A stretch of DNA of 64,000 nucleotides. Origin: Dermatophagoides farinae (Eukaryota > Arthropoda > Arachnida > Sarcoptiformes > Pyroglyphidae). The position numbers and the translations under genes are program-made. Positions 12,513-24,917 of the stretch are shown piece after piece (position 1 is the first letter of the stretch; each line of letters begins with the position of its first letter). The stretch covers positions 2,938,001 through 3,002,000 of the forward strand of contig NC_134686.1 in NCBI RefSeq assembly GCF_024713945.1, in the 5' to 3' direction. The notes beneath the pieces were generated by a model that was given only the letters and a program-made list of their open reading frames with translations, was not told the DNA's origin and did not search any database.

Positions 12513-15500
12513 TTACTGTTTTTTGTTGTGACTGTTCATACGAAGGAGGGGAACGATTGGTGTACGTCGTTGTTCCGGTAAACAATGAAGAGGAACATTG
12601 TTTTTCGATTGAAGAAAAATTCGCGCTTGTTTCGTCACCTCTTTCTGTGCGGCTGTTTGTCCGGTTGCCAATAAAAACCATTGGTTGTTGGCCACAATAT
12701 TGCTGGGATGTTTCAGTTCCATGTTCGATTCGTTGTCCGATGTGATGGGACTGATTACCATGGTTGTTTCTGATTCCGAATTGACTTGGTCCGAGGAAAA
12801 AAGGCGCATTCGAGATCTTGTCGTACGAAGTTTTCGTCGACGACGAACTCTGTTCGGTAATGTTCTTGTGAATGTTACTGCTGTTTCGTTGCTGGTAGTA
12901 TTGGTCATCTTTGGTAAGATGTACAATGGCTTTGGTCGAGGTTCGGTTGTTGTGTCCGATTCTTGTATTGCTGCAGTTTGAAATGGGATTACCGGTCCCA
13001 TATTGACCAATTGTATGGGATAATAAGCTGTTGTGTCCATTGACGATGATGGCATTGTCAATGTAATTATTGTCGATGTATTTGGTTCCACTGATTGATT
13101 CACGTTTTCCGTCTATTTAATGATGAGAATAGATCAACAGTTAGAATCTCTCTAATGATAATGAACATGCAGGTGAAACATGCAGTGCAAAAAAGCAAGA
13201 CATTTATGGTGAAGGAAATGAAAATTTTTTGTCTGGTGACATAGTGTTGAGGAAAGGAATCATCATCAAGTTTGCTTGAAAACCGATCAAAAATTAGAAT
13301 GTGCAACCCTTGTGTATTGAAAGGACAATTCAATGTGTGTGATTGTGCAAAAATACAAACAAAACCGATATATATTGCTGGTGCCGAAACAAAACAAAAA
13401 CAGTGAAAAACAAAGCAAGCAATCTCAAATACCAAAAAACTTACAATCAATGGATTGTCCATTCAATGATGATAATGATGTCGTTGTAGATTTAATTAAT
13501 TTAATTTGATCATGGTTTTGATTGATCGATAGGGTTGTATTATTATTATTATAATGGATTGTATTGAAACTATCTGTATTTATGTTATTATTGGCTGTTG
13601 TCATTATGTATCTATTGCTACTATCATCATCAGATATTACATAATTATAGTTATAATCATTATTAAATGAAACATTATTGTTTGTCAATGGCAATGACAT
13701 TGGAACATTATTATGTTGTTCCAATAATTGTTCGGCTGCTAACCCTTCCCCAACACTATGCATTTGATTATTTATATATGACTAAAGCGTTTGTTGTTGT
13801 ATAATGAAATTGATAAAAAAAAATTGAAAGCATAACGTTAAAATAAATCATAGAATTGAATAGAAAAATGGTTAATGATTGATAAAATGATGAATGTGTT
13901 GCTGGAAAATTAATACTTACAATATCTCGATTATTGGATTCGGATGGATTAGATATCACAGAAATATTAGACATTGGTGTCAATGGTATATAACCATCAT
14001 TATGTCCATTGTCCATTATCGATGCATTATTGTTATAGATAGCCATCGAGTATGGTGTACTACTGTTCAATTGACCTACTAATTCTGTTTTATTGCCAAT
14101 CAATGATGATGATGATGGTGGTCCCATTTGACTAATAATACCATTGTTATTATTATTATTGGTTACTGTTGGAGATGTATGAAGGATATTCTTGTTGACT
14201 GTTGATACTGGTTGCTTTTTCAAGAATGTTCCCACACCAGGTGACATACATTTAGTGGGTGATATTGTCGATATGACGAATGATGATTGTGGCGAGAATA
14301 ATTGATCATCCTGAATGAATGATTTACTCTGAATAAATGGTGATCATTTCAATCAGAATTGGAATGGAATATATTATTATGGAAAAATCTTACCGGTGTT
14401 TCAAATAAAATTTCCTCGCTATTCGATTCGATTTGTATTTTTTCATTCGTTTCGGTGGTCGGCGAACGAACACATGAATTGATGAATGGATTGCTACTGT
14501 TACTTAGCATTACATCCATCATCGCATACTGTTTATTTCGATTTGATCGACCATGATTCATCGTTGTTTTTAAAGGTGAAACATTCTAAAAAATAATTAA
14601 AGGATTAAACAAGAATGGAACCATACACATGAAGGTTACCTCTTTGTTTTTCGATTTAATCATCATAATCGAATGATCCGATTGTGATGGTGGTGTATAG
14701 AGGTATGGTGTTGATATTGAATTCGTAATAACTTTAGATGATATTGGCGTATCAAATTGTAACGGAGTGAATGGTTTTTTTCCTGACGGTTGATGTTCAT
14801 CAATATCAGTCATATTCATTTTGATTGGCGAAATGAATGATGAAACATTCGACATGTCTGGCTGTGTTTGATATCCACTACTGAATGCATCAATATAGCA
14901 GCTAGCATCAGTGTTGATTCGTTGTTGATGATCATCATCATTGATCAGTGTTGAATTTTTAGTGGGTGAAATCATCAAACTACGTAATGGTGATGATTTG
15001 ATGGCCGAAACAAGATCATTTACATCCTGTATTTCGGATAGTTCACATTCAAGCATTTCTCTTTGGCTCGAATCGAAAAGATCGCTAAAATCATTTAAAT
15101 CGTCGTCGGTATTTGACGTACTATTTACAGTGTTTGTTTCATTATTGTGGTTGTTAGTGTTATTATTCGGCACGTTTGTAATCGAATAAATCAACGTTGA
15201 TGTGACGACTTTTTTCTACAGAAGAAATAAACAGCTGATTAGTTTTTATCGATTTGACAATAGTGTTTCTTACCATAGGACTAGTTGTTGTTGTTGTCAA
15301 AGTGGAAGTCTTTTTCTTTTTAATTCGTTTCTTGAATTCGGCAAATGGGATACCTTCTTTCATAGCTTGAGCTTTACGTTTCAATGTAGAATTCCAATGG
15401 TTTTTGATTGCATTATCAGTTCGACCGGGTAATAGCTTGGCAATCTTTGCCCATTGATTGCCATGTATAGTATGTGATTGTATGATCGTTCGCTCTTCCT

Positions 15501-16154
15501 GATCAGTCCATGCAGATTTTACAATATCGGGATTCAGATGGTTATGCCACCTTTCACGACATTGTTTACCGATTCGACCATCCAAATATTTCGCTATGAT
15601 GGTCCATTTTTTGGGGCCATATTTCTTGACCAATTCGATGATTTTTTCATCCTCCTACAAAACACATTTGAATTATTGAAATTAGTAAAATTTGTGATTA
15701 ATACTTTTGGTGTCCAAGGTCCTTTAATTAGTCTAGGATTGAGAACTTTACACCAACGTTGTTGACATTGAACATCGGAACGATCGGAAAAATGTGTCGC
15801 AACTTGATACCAATCTTCATTATATTTTTCCACTAATCGTTTTAATTTATTATCCTCTTCTTTTGACCATCGTCCACGATTAACAGATTTTTTTAAACAA
15901 ATTGAGCCAATATTACTTTTCGATATTTGAATAGTATTCAATTTTCGTTCCAATAATACTTTTTTCCCATTTGAAGACATTTTTAATGATTGTAACGAGG
16001 AATTATCACCGACAATCCTCACCGATGAACATGGTGTCGTCGTAGTTGTATTACAATCAATTTCCGTTAAACCCGTAATCGATTCGAATGGCAGATTTAT
16101 AGTTGTGGTTGATGAAACTTGAGTTTCAGAATTTTCATCATAATATAATGACAT
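12513..16154 (-). CDS. Myb: Animal Myb transcription factor (three-repeat, A/B/c-Myb family)
   Basis: Seven exons: 16154-15705, 15654-15274, 15215-14640, 14585-14394, 14328-13921, 13781-13445 and 13090-12513. They give 973 residues with phases agreeing at every junction. Three tandem Myb repeats carry the tryptophan triplets W96/115/134, W147/167/186 and W199/218/237. R2-R3 are near the animal consensus, including [14 protein letters not shown] with the conserved Cys182 and [15 protein letters not shown] long Asn/Ser/Thr-rich middle follows, with acidic patches (about 305-325) and TP/SP sites such as SPLKTT and ISPTK. A C-terminal block near residues 918-944 (WFLLATGQT, then TKQARIFL) resembles the conserved Myb tail that binds the MuvB (LIN9/LIN52) complex. 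Expected role: nuclear activator of G2/M genes. The last intron (13091-13444) is the least certain; an alternative acceptor at 13113 has a better pyrimidine tract but breaks frame with the chosen donor. Confidence 0.93.
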
Positions 16155-16444
16155 TTTTAAAACTTTTTTTCAAGTGTCTTTAATCAAACCATTACCACAA
16201 TCATCATAAGAATGAGGTAGAAATATTGTAAAAAAACCTATGAAACATATGAAAACAAAATATAAACACAAAAAATGGATAATAATAATTCACAATCATT
16301 CCGCAAACACCAGAATGTCAACATGTGTGTGTTTTGAGCCAAGTCGTTCTAAAGACGATATGCGCTTTCCAATCATCAGAGTATACTAACCAAACAAGAA
16401 GAGAGAGGTACCTAGCTAGTCATGCTGAAACAATGATGGCTAAA

Positions 16445-16452
16445 GCGCGAAA
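16445..16452 (-). promoter_or_regulatory. Candidate E2F site upstream of Myb
   Basis: GCGCGAAA on the plus strand reads TTTCGCGC on the Myb strand, matching the E2F consensus TTTSSCGC. It lies about 290 nt upstream of the Myb start codon. A near copy (GCGCGAAC) follows at 16460-16467. CpG-containing GC octamers are rare in this AT-rich window. Confidence 0.45.
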
Positions 16453-16970
16453 CATTTTAGCGCGAACTTTCTACTATGGTTTCATGTGTGCATGTCGATA
16501 TAATCATCAGACCCTTTAGGGCGAGGTTTCGCAAATTCATTGGCTAAAGTGTGGTTTATAAGGGGCCAAACTCTGTGTCTTTCCCTCTGTCTGTGTTTGA
16601 ATGGCAATATTTACAACATTCCAACAAGAAACATTGGTGGAAAGATACACACACACCTTGGTTGATGAACGATTAACTTTGAAATGTGAAAAACAACCCA
16701 ATCACTAATAAACGTACGCTGTAATCACAAGCAAAGACCTTGTGTTGCTAGGTATAAAGCAAGAAAAATTTGAAAATACATAAACATTCTGATATTGATC
16801 GATGCGAAATATACACAGAAGATACACAGGAAACCAGACCGGTTTCATCATCATCACCATCATCATCTTGATAATGGTCAAGAGCATCTCATGATGTTAA
16901 CAGGGTAAATCAGAGTTTTTCGTTTATCATACGATCTAATTGGAATGAATTTTTTATTTTTTTTTTTTTT

Positions 16971-16978
16971 GCGCCAAA
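16971..16978 (-). promoter_or_regulatory. Second candidate E2F site upstream of Myb
   Basis: GCGCCAAA reads TTTGGCGC on the Myb strand, a textbook E2F site. It lies about 820 nt upstream of the start codon, next to a poly-T tract and close to another CpG cluster (ACGCGCG near 16991). Confidence 0.4.
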
Positions 16979-17899
16979 TAAAAAAATTTTACGCGCGTTG
17001 TATTATTGTTTGAAATTAATAAACTGAATAGCCTGCTGGATCGATTTCGTTCATTTTATGTACACACATATGAACCACCATGACCTAGCTGAACTGCTGC
17101 TTGGCTGGCTTAAATTTTATGGCCAATGTTTTCGTGGTTAATGGGAGCAGATGTTCGACCCTATGTAAAAATGAGTTGCTAAAATGTTAACCAAGAAAAA
17201 AACCAGATGCCCGATTCGAATGATAATGATAGTCCTCATTGAGATTTTCAACATTTTACATTGTGTGTGTATATTTGTGAACAATATAAACACATAGACA
17301 CATCTGTTGCATTTCAAACATACTTTGATATTTGGAGCACGCAATATTTGACATCTGGCATGAATTTTCCAATGACCAAATGACTTGGCTCCCAATTATT
17401 ATCATATCATTAAATTAAATTTAAAAAAAAAGAATCGTTATAAAACTTACCAAACGAACCGGTGATCGATTAATGGTTGATTCGGTTAATCAGACTGATG
17501 ATTGATCAGAAAAATTCAACGGACCACAATTTTTATAAATACCGGTCGATAATTTTTCTCTTATTTTTGGCTTCTTTTGTTGTCAATATATAGATAAATA
17601 ATGTTAATATTAATATAATACTTTCACTTGTATAGATTGATGATGAAATCAGTTAAAGAAAAGAGAAAAAAAAATTTTCATCGTGAGAATATTTTTGACA
17701 AATGTTTGCGATAAGAACTTGATGGTTAAGAGTTTGTTTTTTTTTTGCAAAAAAAAAATAAATTCAACGGTCGTCTGTCGATGTGTGTGTGTGTGTATCC
17801 ATCACAAATCTCTCTCATGTTTTTGCATGTGTTTGTTGCTTCACAAAACAGGATTGTGTACTGTCGCTACATGCATGTACACATCATTGATGTGTATGG

Positions 17900-18061
17900 A
17901 TGGATGAAGCAGCTTCGTGGTGGCATCCAGTATCGTGGCTTGTACTGGCGGTGGCATTTGATGATTGCAATGAATTTGTGTCGCCAATTTTCAAATCACA
18001 ATTCAAAGTTGCCATTCTTTTTCATTCATTCGAAATGATTCAATTTTATTTTGTCGATGAT
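17900..18061 (+). other. Possible coding exon with a strong donor, unidentified
   Basis: From ATG 17900 a GC-richer open frame of 54 codons (beginning MDEAASWWHPVSW) runs to a consensus donor, GAT|GTAAGT. It could be an upstream exon of a short transcript or part of the AGL leader. It cannot extend AGL directly because an in-frame TAA precedes the AGL start codon. No family is recognised. Confidence 0.2.
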
Positions 18062-18805
18062 GTAAGTTTTGATGTGGAATCTTGGTTGATTTAGGTTTGT
18101 TTTCCTATTTAGTCATCTGAAACATTCAGATGAACATTCGAATGAAAGTGCGCGCCATTTTTTCCTTCTCTCTTGTATTTTCACAAATGCATAGTTTCCA
18201 CCATTCACTGTTCAGATTAGGCAGTTTTCTAAGAACGGAAATGCTAATAATGTGTGTGAATTCGTTGTGTTTAGATTTTTTTTACGATATTTTGTAGCCA
18301 TCATCATCAGTCCACCATTCCATGATGTCGTTTGCTAATGGATTTATTTGTACAGACAAATTTTTTTGGTGAGAATTTTTTTTTCATTTTTAATAACACG
18401 ACGATGATGGGTTGTTTGATGATAAAAATCGATCAACCATAGAAACCAATCTGCCAAAAAAAAACATGAAAATGTGAGAAATTTTGATGGGAAACAACTT
18501 TTTACAATTGTTTGTATGGTCATGTCAAACAAACAAACAAACAAACCAACTCTTTACCTTTTTGATGGTCACCAATCAATCAAGCAATTGAATTTGATTT
18601 TTTTTTTTTTTGGAGATTCATTCATTCTTTGTTGACATTTAGCCGATCGTGAGAACGGATTTTTATTTTGTTCTTATTGTTATTGTCGAACGAATTTACA
18701 AACTGTTAATCTTGTAGACTACTGTTTATGTGTTTGTTTATTTTTTGTTGATGATTACCGCAGAGTTGAGTATCATATGACTAAAAACCGTTTTTTTTTC
18801 TACAG

Positions 18806-19080
18806 AATAAAATAGAATGAAATACCTTTAGTTTTATCAATTTCGAAAATTGTCGAAAAAAAACAATTTCGAACACATTATTATGAGGATGATTTAACTG
18901 CCATCTCATGGTGAACATTGCCACTAACATCGAAGAATAATATTCTCCCATTTTGGCAATGTGACAGAATCGTATGGCTAGATTCGTGATTATTTTTCGA
19001 AAATAATCATATTGAATAACCGAATTCATTGATGGAATAATCGAATATAACTTTGACGACATTCAAATGACTTTATCCAT
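18806..19080. other. Segment with plus-strand exon borders and a minus-strand open frame
   Basis: On the plus strand it is bounded by a strong acceptor (nine Ts then CTACAG, ending 18805) and a consensus donor (CAT|GTAAGT at 19081). All three plus frames contain stops, so it would be a non-coding leader exon. On the minus strand an uninterrupted, non-repetitive frame starts at ATG 19062 and runs past 18806 (begins MSSKLYSIIPSMNSV, contains MRWQLNHPHNNVFE). I recognise neither. It may be a leader exon of AGL, an exon of an unrelated gene, or a gene remnant. Confidence 0.25.
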
Positions 19081-19272
19081 GTAAGTTTTGTCTAAACAAT
19101 CATCTTTATGCAGTGCATACATCACCGACTCAATGATGATAATCATGATGATAATAAAGAAATGAGTTTGTATAAAAAAAAATTTAAATCATTTCATGAT
19201 AAGATTCATCTTCATTGACAATTGAATTCATCACATACATTCACATCCATCCTCATCGTCAATGAATAAAAA

Positions 19273-22200
19273 ATGTCATTTGAATCAATCTGTTCGGAAT
19301 CTTGTCGATCGGAAATCGACAACAATCGACTGTTGCTCATCTATTCATTGGAATTGAATGGATTTAATGAAACGAAATTATTTCGTTGTGAAAAATACAA
19401 CCGAATACGTTTTATGATTGGCTCATCATTGTATGGACGACAAATTAACCTCAAAACCAATTATACCGATGATTATACCCAGTTTAACAGGTTAGCATTT
19501 ATTTTGATCTTGATCAAATTTTAACTCATTTTCTAATTTACAGAACTAAACTCACAGAAATTGATATTGGAGAAAATCTTCAATTAAAGTCTTCCGGATC
19601 ATTTCATTTTGTTTATGTGGATAAAAATGATGAAACTGGTAAAGTGCTCGGATCTTTTTTCATTGTCGTCAGTCCTGAAATAATCATCACTTGTGCCCGA
19701 TCAAAAGAGCCAATTAGCTTATCCATAAATGCATTGCAATGTCAAACGGTTTTGTCCAAATTAATGGGCCCAATCGATACATGGAAAGATAAACTACAGG
19801 TATCGATTCAATGTAATTACAATATGATACATTGGACTCCTATACAAACGCTTGGTGGATCTAATTCAGCTTATTCGTTAGCTGATCAACTTCGATTAAA
19901 TCCATTGTTTCGTACTGAAGCTATGATCAACGCAAATGAAGACTGTACCATTGATAATGTTTCCAAATGTATCGAATGGTTACGACAAGAACATGGTGTT
20001 ATTTCCATTATTGATATCGTGCTTAATCATACGGCCAATGAATCCCATTGGTTACAGCAACATCCTGATTCGGCTTATAATTGTCGAAATTCACCATGGC
20101 TACGGCCAGCTTTTCTTCTTGATCGTATGTTATACAATGTCACCTTAGATATTGAACATGGCTGCTGGATTGATCGAGCAATCACTTCAGATATTCATAG
20201 CCTTGACCAATTGGAGATCATACGAAATATAATACATGAACATTATCTGCCTTCACTCAAATTGGAAGAATTTTATCTTTGCAATACGTCCGTATTGGTG
20301 GAAAAATTTGAAAAATTTCTTACAAATTTGATTTATGCAAATTGTGATCCTTCGAACTGTGATTCCGATCAAATTCAATTGCCACAAAAAAATTGTCATG
20401 ATAATTTCGCTGAAATATTCTTGGAACAAGATCCACAATATCGTCGATTAAGTTGTACGGTGGATATGGACAATGCATTTAAATTCATAACAAATCAAAT
20501 TGATTACCAACCCACTCGAGATTCGATTGGAACTTGGATGGACCAAGCCATCTCTCGTTTTCTACAGCAATTGATTCAATTGAATGATCATAAACGTCAA
20601 CAGATGGTCCATCATATTAATTCGGCAATCGATAATGTATTGAAAGGCGCACAATATGAACGATTCGATCCAAACGGACCCAAAGTGACTGAATTAACCC
20701 GTAAACATCCGTTGACAACGCAATATTTTACCGATAACAATGACGATTTTACCGGCGAAAAAATGGCCGAAAATGAATCAAAACTGTATGATGATTCGAA
20801 TTGTTGTTTCTATATGGCTCATAATGGTTGGGTTATGGGCGATGATCCACTAAGGAATTTCGCCGAAAAAGATTCTCAAGTTTATCTTCGCCGGGAATTG
20901 ATTTGTTGGGGTGATTCAGTCAAATTACGTTATGGCCAAAATGCTAATGATTCACCATTTTTATGGTCACATATGGAACGTTATGTCACACAAATGGCAA
21001 CAGTTTTTCAAGGATTACGATTAGATAATTGTCATTCAACTCCAATTCATGTTGCTCAACATATGATTGATGTGGCTCGTCGTGTTAATCCAGATCTTTA
21101 TCTGATAGCTGAATTGTTTACATCGAGTGAAGATTTGGATAATATTTTCGTTAATAAATTAGGAATAAATTCTCTTATTCGTGAGGCAATGTCGGCCAGC
21201 ACTCCATTCGAACTTCAGCGTCAGGTTTATCGTTTTGGTGGTCAACCAGTTGGTTCATTTATACCAGGTAAAGTAATGATAATTATGACTAATAATAGTA
21301 ATTGTTTTATTCATTACTCTTGTCTTATTTAGATCTTATAAAAACAGGCGACACAGAAGAAATACTTTATTCACGGCCAATGATACCATCCGTAACCCAT
21401 GCAATTTTCTTTGATCAAACTCATGATAATGAATCACCGATTGTTCGACGAACCGCTTATGATCCATTGCCAAGTAGTGCATTGATTTCAATGACTTATT
21501 CAGCAACCGGATCAAATCGTGGCTACGACGAACTAGTACCACATCATATTCATGTTGTCGATGAACAACGATCATATCTTAGCTGGAATGATGATCCAAA
21601 AATGTGTGTGAATTTATCGAATGGGATTTTACATGGAAAACAAGTTCTAAATCATCTCCATTATATATTGAATTCACGTGGATATTCCGAAGCTTTTGTT
21701 GATCAACGTGATAGAGATACAATTGTCATAACACGACATAATCCAGTAACTCATCGATCGATTGTTCTAGCTGCTCGAACTGCTTTCTATCCCATCGATC
21801 AAAACTGTAGCCAATACTTGGCACCATTAAAGATTGAGGGAAAATTTGAGAAAATTTTATTCGAAATTCAAATGATCAAATCCACTGATGATGATGATGA
21901 TGATTTCAAACGAGATGAAAAATTTATTAATGGCCTCTGCAATCTTCAATCACTTGTCAATTTGAATGTAGAAGGAACTGAAAGTGAAATGGTCAAAGTG
22001 AATGGCAACAACAATGAAGAGAACATTTTCAATATAATAGAGTTTAAAAAATTTCCACCATCTTCAGTGATTGCCTTCAGTTTCACATTACTTCCTCGAC
22101 AAAATGATGCTTTGAATTTCATCAAAAACCAAATAAATCAATTTGATTTGATTGATAGTGATATTTCAAAAATTGTCAACAAATTGAACCTCATTGATTT

Positions 22201-24167
22201 GAATTACATTTTGTTTCGATGTCAACAAGAAGAATTTGATGAAAATTCCAGTGGCACTTATCAGCTATCGAATGGTCCACTAGTCTACAGTGGTCTGGCA
22301 GGCATCATGTTTTATTTGGCCAAAATTCGCACCCATAATGATCTTGGACATCCACTGTGTGAAAATTTACGTCAAGGAAATTGGCTATCAAATTATATTG
22401 TCCAGCGATTAGCCAAACGCGCTCAAACAATGGATTTGTCCAAATGGCTGGAAAAAGCTTTCGAATCATTAGGCCAATTACCGCGATATCTGATTCCACG
22501 TTATTTTGATTCGATTCTTTGTCCATTATGGACAATGTTATTGGATAAAATTCGACTGCTACATTCGGATTTTGTTCGAAATGGCGATGAATTCGTTCGC
22601 CGATTGACGTTGGGTGGTGTCGCCTTGATTGGTTCACATTCTCCTTCGCCATTACCCCCAATGCATCCTTCAGCAATGTCAAAAAGTCTAAACTCAACCC
22701 ATCTACCGACAATGGCTGCAGGATTACCACATTTTAGTACTGGATATATGCGAAATTGGGGTCGTGATACATTCATCTCATTGAAAGGATTAACTTTATT
22801 AACTGGACGATTTATTGAAGCTAAAATTATTATATTAGCCTATGGTGGCTGTCTACGTCATGGTCTGATTCCTAACCTATTGGACGGTGGAAATAATTGC
22901 CGTTTTAATTGCCGTGATGCTGTATGGTGGTGGCTACAAGCCATTAAAGAATATATTCAATTAGTCCCAAATGGTCATTCGATACTTAATGAAAATGTTT
23001 ATCGAATTTTCCCTCGAGATGATTCGCTGGCTTCATTAACATCAAATAATGAACATAAAAGTCTAATTGAACCATTACATCGTACGATGCAAGAAGCATT
23101 GAATAGACATTTTAATGGTATTGATTTCGTTGAAAGAAATGCTGGAACCGGAATCGATGCTCATATGACCAAAAATGGTTTTCACATCCAAATTGGTGTC
23201 GATCGTAGCACAGGATTTGTGTATGGAGGCAATCAATGGAATTGTGGAACATGGATGGATAAGATGGGTTCATCCGATAAAGCTGGTAATCGTGGACGAC
23301 CAGCAACACCAAGAGATGGCTCAGCTGTCGAAATTGTTGCATTGTCACAATCAGTGATTGAATTTTTGGCAACATTGCATCAGAATAATCATTATCCATA
23401 TGAAGGTGTAAGTTCAACTGATGAATCATGGACATTCAGATTTTGGAGTCGAAAAATTTGTGAAAATTTTGAAAAACACTTCTATGTCAGCGACGATTGC
23501 AGCGATCAATATGTGAATCGTCGTCATATTTATAAAGATACATTTGGATCAACAATTTGTTGGATGGATTATCAATTGAGACCAAATTTTTTGATTGCAA
23601 TGACTGTTGCACCCACAATGTTTAACAAATCAAATGCAATCAAAGCTTTGGATATTGTTTCGAAAACGTTGGTGGGTCCATTTGGAATTAAAACACTTGA
23701 TCCTAGGTATGGTAATCGTGTTTCGTTTCATTTCTTTTTGTTTCAAATCAATTCTATTTTATTTAGCGATTGGACATATAGAGGCGATTACGATAATAGT
23801 AATGATTCGAATGATGCAAGTGTGGCCAATGGATTCAACTATCATAATGGACCGGTATGTTTTTCATTTGAGTGATTGATACGAACTTATTTGCCTATTA
23901 ATTTCGCAGGAATGGTTATGGTTGATGGGCTATTATTTGATGGCTCGTTTGATATTCAACAAAGGAGATGCTAAAATCTATGATTCTGAACGACAAATAT
24001 TGTCCAGACATTTTGAATATTTATGTCAAACACAATGGTTTGGATTGCCTGAACTAACCAATTCGAATGGTTCATATTGTCAACACAGTTGTACGATACA
24101 GAGTTGGTCACATGCAACATTGATTGAAACTTTGTATATGATGCGATCAATCAATAAAGAAATGTGA
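19273..24167 (+). CDS. AGL: Glycogen debranching enzyme (4-alpha-glucanotransferase / amylo-alpha-1,6-glucosidase)
   Basis: Five exons, 19273-19490, 19544-21267, 21333-23706, 23767-23854 and 23910-24167, join to 1553 residues, close to the usual 1500-1550 of animal debranching enzymes. All introns (53, 65, 60, 55 nt) are GT-AG and keep frame. The start follows an in-frame TAA at 19267-19269. The N-terminal GH13-type half transfers short glucan chains. It carries FQGLRLDNCHSTP (candidate nucleophile D567), LIAELFTSSEDL (candidate acid/base E596, 29 residues later as expected) and QTHDNESP (D679). Family landmarks MAHNGWVMGDDPLRNFAE and RGYDELVPHH are intact. The C-terminal GH133 half cleaves the alpha-1,6 branch glucose. 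It carries NWGRDTFISLKG, NCRDAVWWWLQ, GTGIDAHM (D1256), CGTWMDKMGSSDKAGNRG, ATPRDGSAVEI and GPEWLW (E1469). No frame break or missing key residue was seen. The product should be a cytosolic enzyme of glycogenolysis acting after phosphorylase. Confidence 0.98.
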
Positions 24168-24260
24168 CATGTAAATTTGATACATAATATAATTTGTATT
24201 TGTATTTAAAGCTTGTTTTTCAAACTTTTATCACAAATCAAAATGAATGCCGCTCGAAGC

Positions 24261-24266
24261 AATAAA
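24261..24266 (+). terminator. Candidate AGL polyadenylation signal
   Basis: AATAAA lies 94 nt downstream of the AGL stop codon and is followed about 25-50 nt later by a GTT/TG-rich stretch, as expected for a cleavage region. Confidence 0.55.
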
Positions 24267-24757
24267 ATAATGATGTTGGCCTACGACCTTGTTGTTGTTT
24301 TGTTTTCGTTATCAATCGCGTAATCAAAATGATTATCAAACAATTAAAATTCATATCGACTTGAAGGCATAAATCGATTTAGCCAATTCAATGATTAATT
24401 GATTAATTTTACCATTATTGATATGATCGACGATAAATGAACTAAAAACATATATATATTCCAAGCAAACAATGTCATTAGTGAAAAATTTCTTAATAAC
24501 AAACATTTTCTGATGTGAAATACAACGAAATACGAACTTCAATTTTTTATTCATGTCCATATTCGGAAGATTCAAGACTAATGTACATTTGCAGACCAGT
24601 AGCAGAAAAAAAATAGAGTTGATGTGATTTGAAACAATTATGACAACAAATTAGCTAATGATTTGATGGACGGACATGGGAGAAAATGAATTCAATCATG
24701 GATGGATGAATCTAGTTGCAATTTTTTGAGATAGAACTGGTGTGAAAGATTAATTCG

Positions 24758-24761
<4 letters not shown>

Positions 24762-24792
<31 letters not shown>
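24762..24792. repeat. GT dinucleotide microsatellite
   Basis: About 15 GT units end in a poly-T tract. A second, longer GT array begins 76 bases downstream. Confidence 0.9.
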
Positions 24793-24795
<3 letters not shown>

Positions 24796-24866
24796 TTTTT
24801 TTTTTTTCCTTTTATTTCCACCAACCACATCACATGCAATGGAAACATAAAAGATGTGTCAGTATC

Positions 24867-24867
<1 letters not shown>

Positions 24868-24914
<47 letters not shown>
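24868..24914. repeat. Long GT dinucleotide microsatellite
   Basis: About 23 uninterrupted GT units, the longest dinucleotide run I found in the window. Alternating purine-pyrimidine tracts of this length can adopt Z-DNA, but nothing here shows a function. Confidence 0.9.

Positions 24915-24917
<3 letters not shown>

Larger units (their letters stand above)
16155..19272. other. Divergent intergenic region between Myb and AGL
   Basis: This 3.1-kb region separates the start codons of two divergent genes and should hold both promoters and leaders. It is less repetitive than the outer flanks. It contains E2F-type sites on the Myb side and two unexplained coding-like or splice-like segments (17900-18061 and 18806-19080), described separately. 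Confidence 0.6.

Noticed and set aside
13100..13462. 120-codon minus-strand frame within the last Myb intron
   Set aside because: It reads through the exon 6 donor into intron sequence. It is hydrophobic with no Myb similarity and is best explained as retained-intron translation.
14941..15189. Plus-strand frames over the Myb exons
   Set aside because: They are antisense shadows of the Myb coding frame, which is supported by repeats, splice sites and phase.
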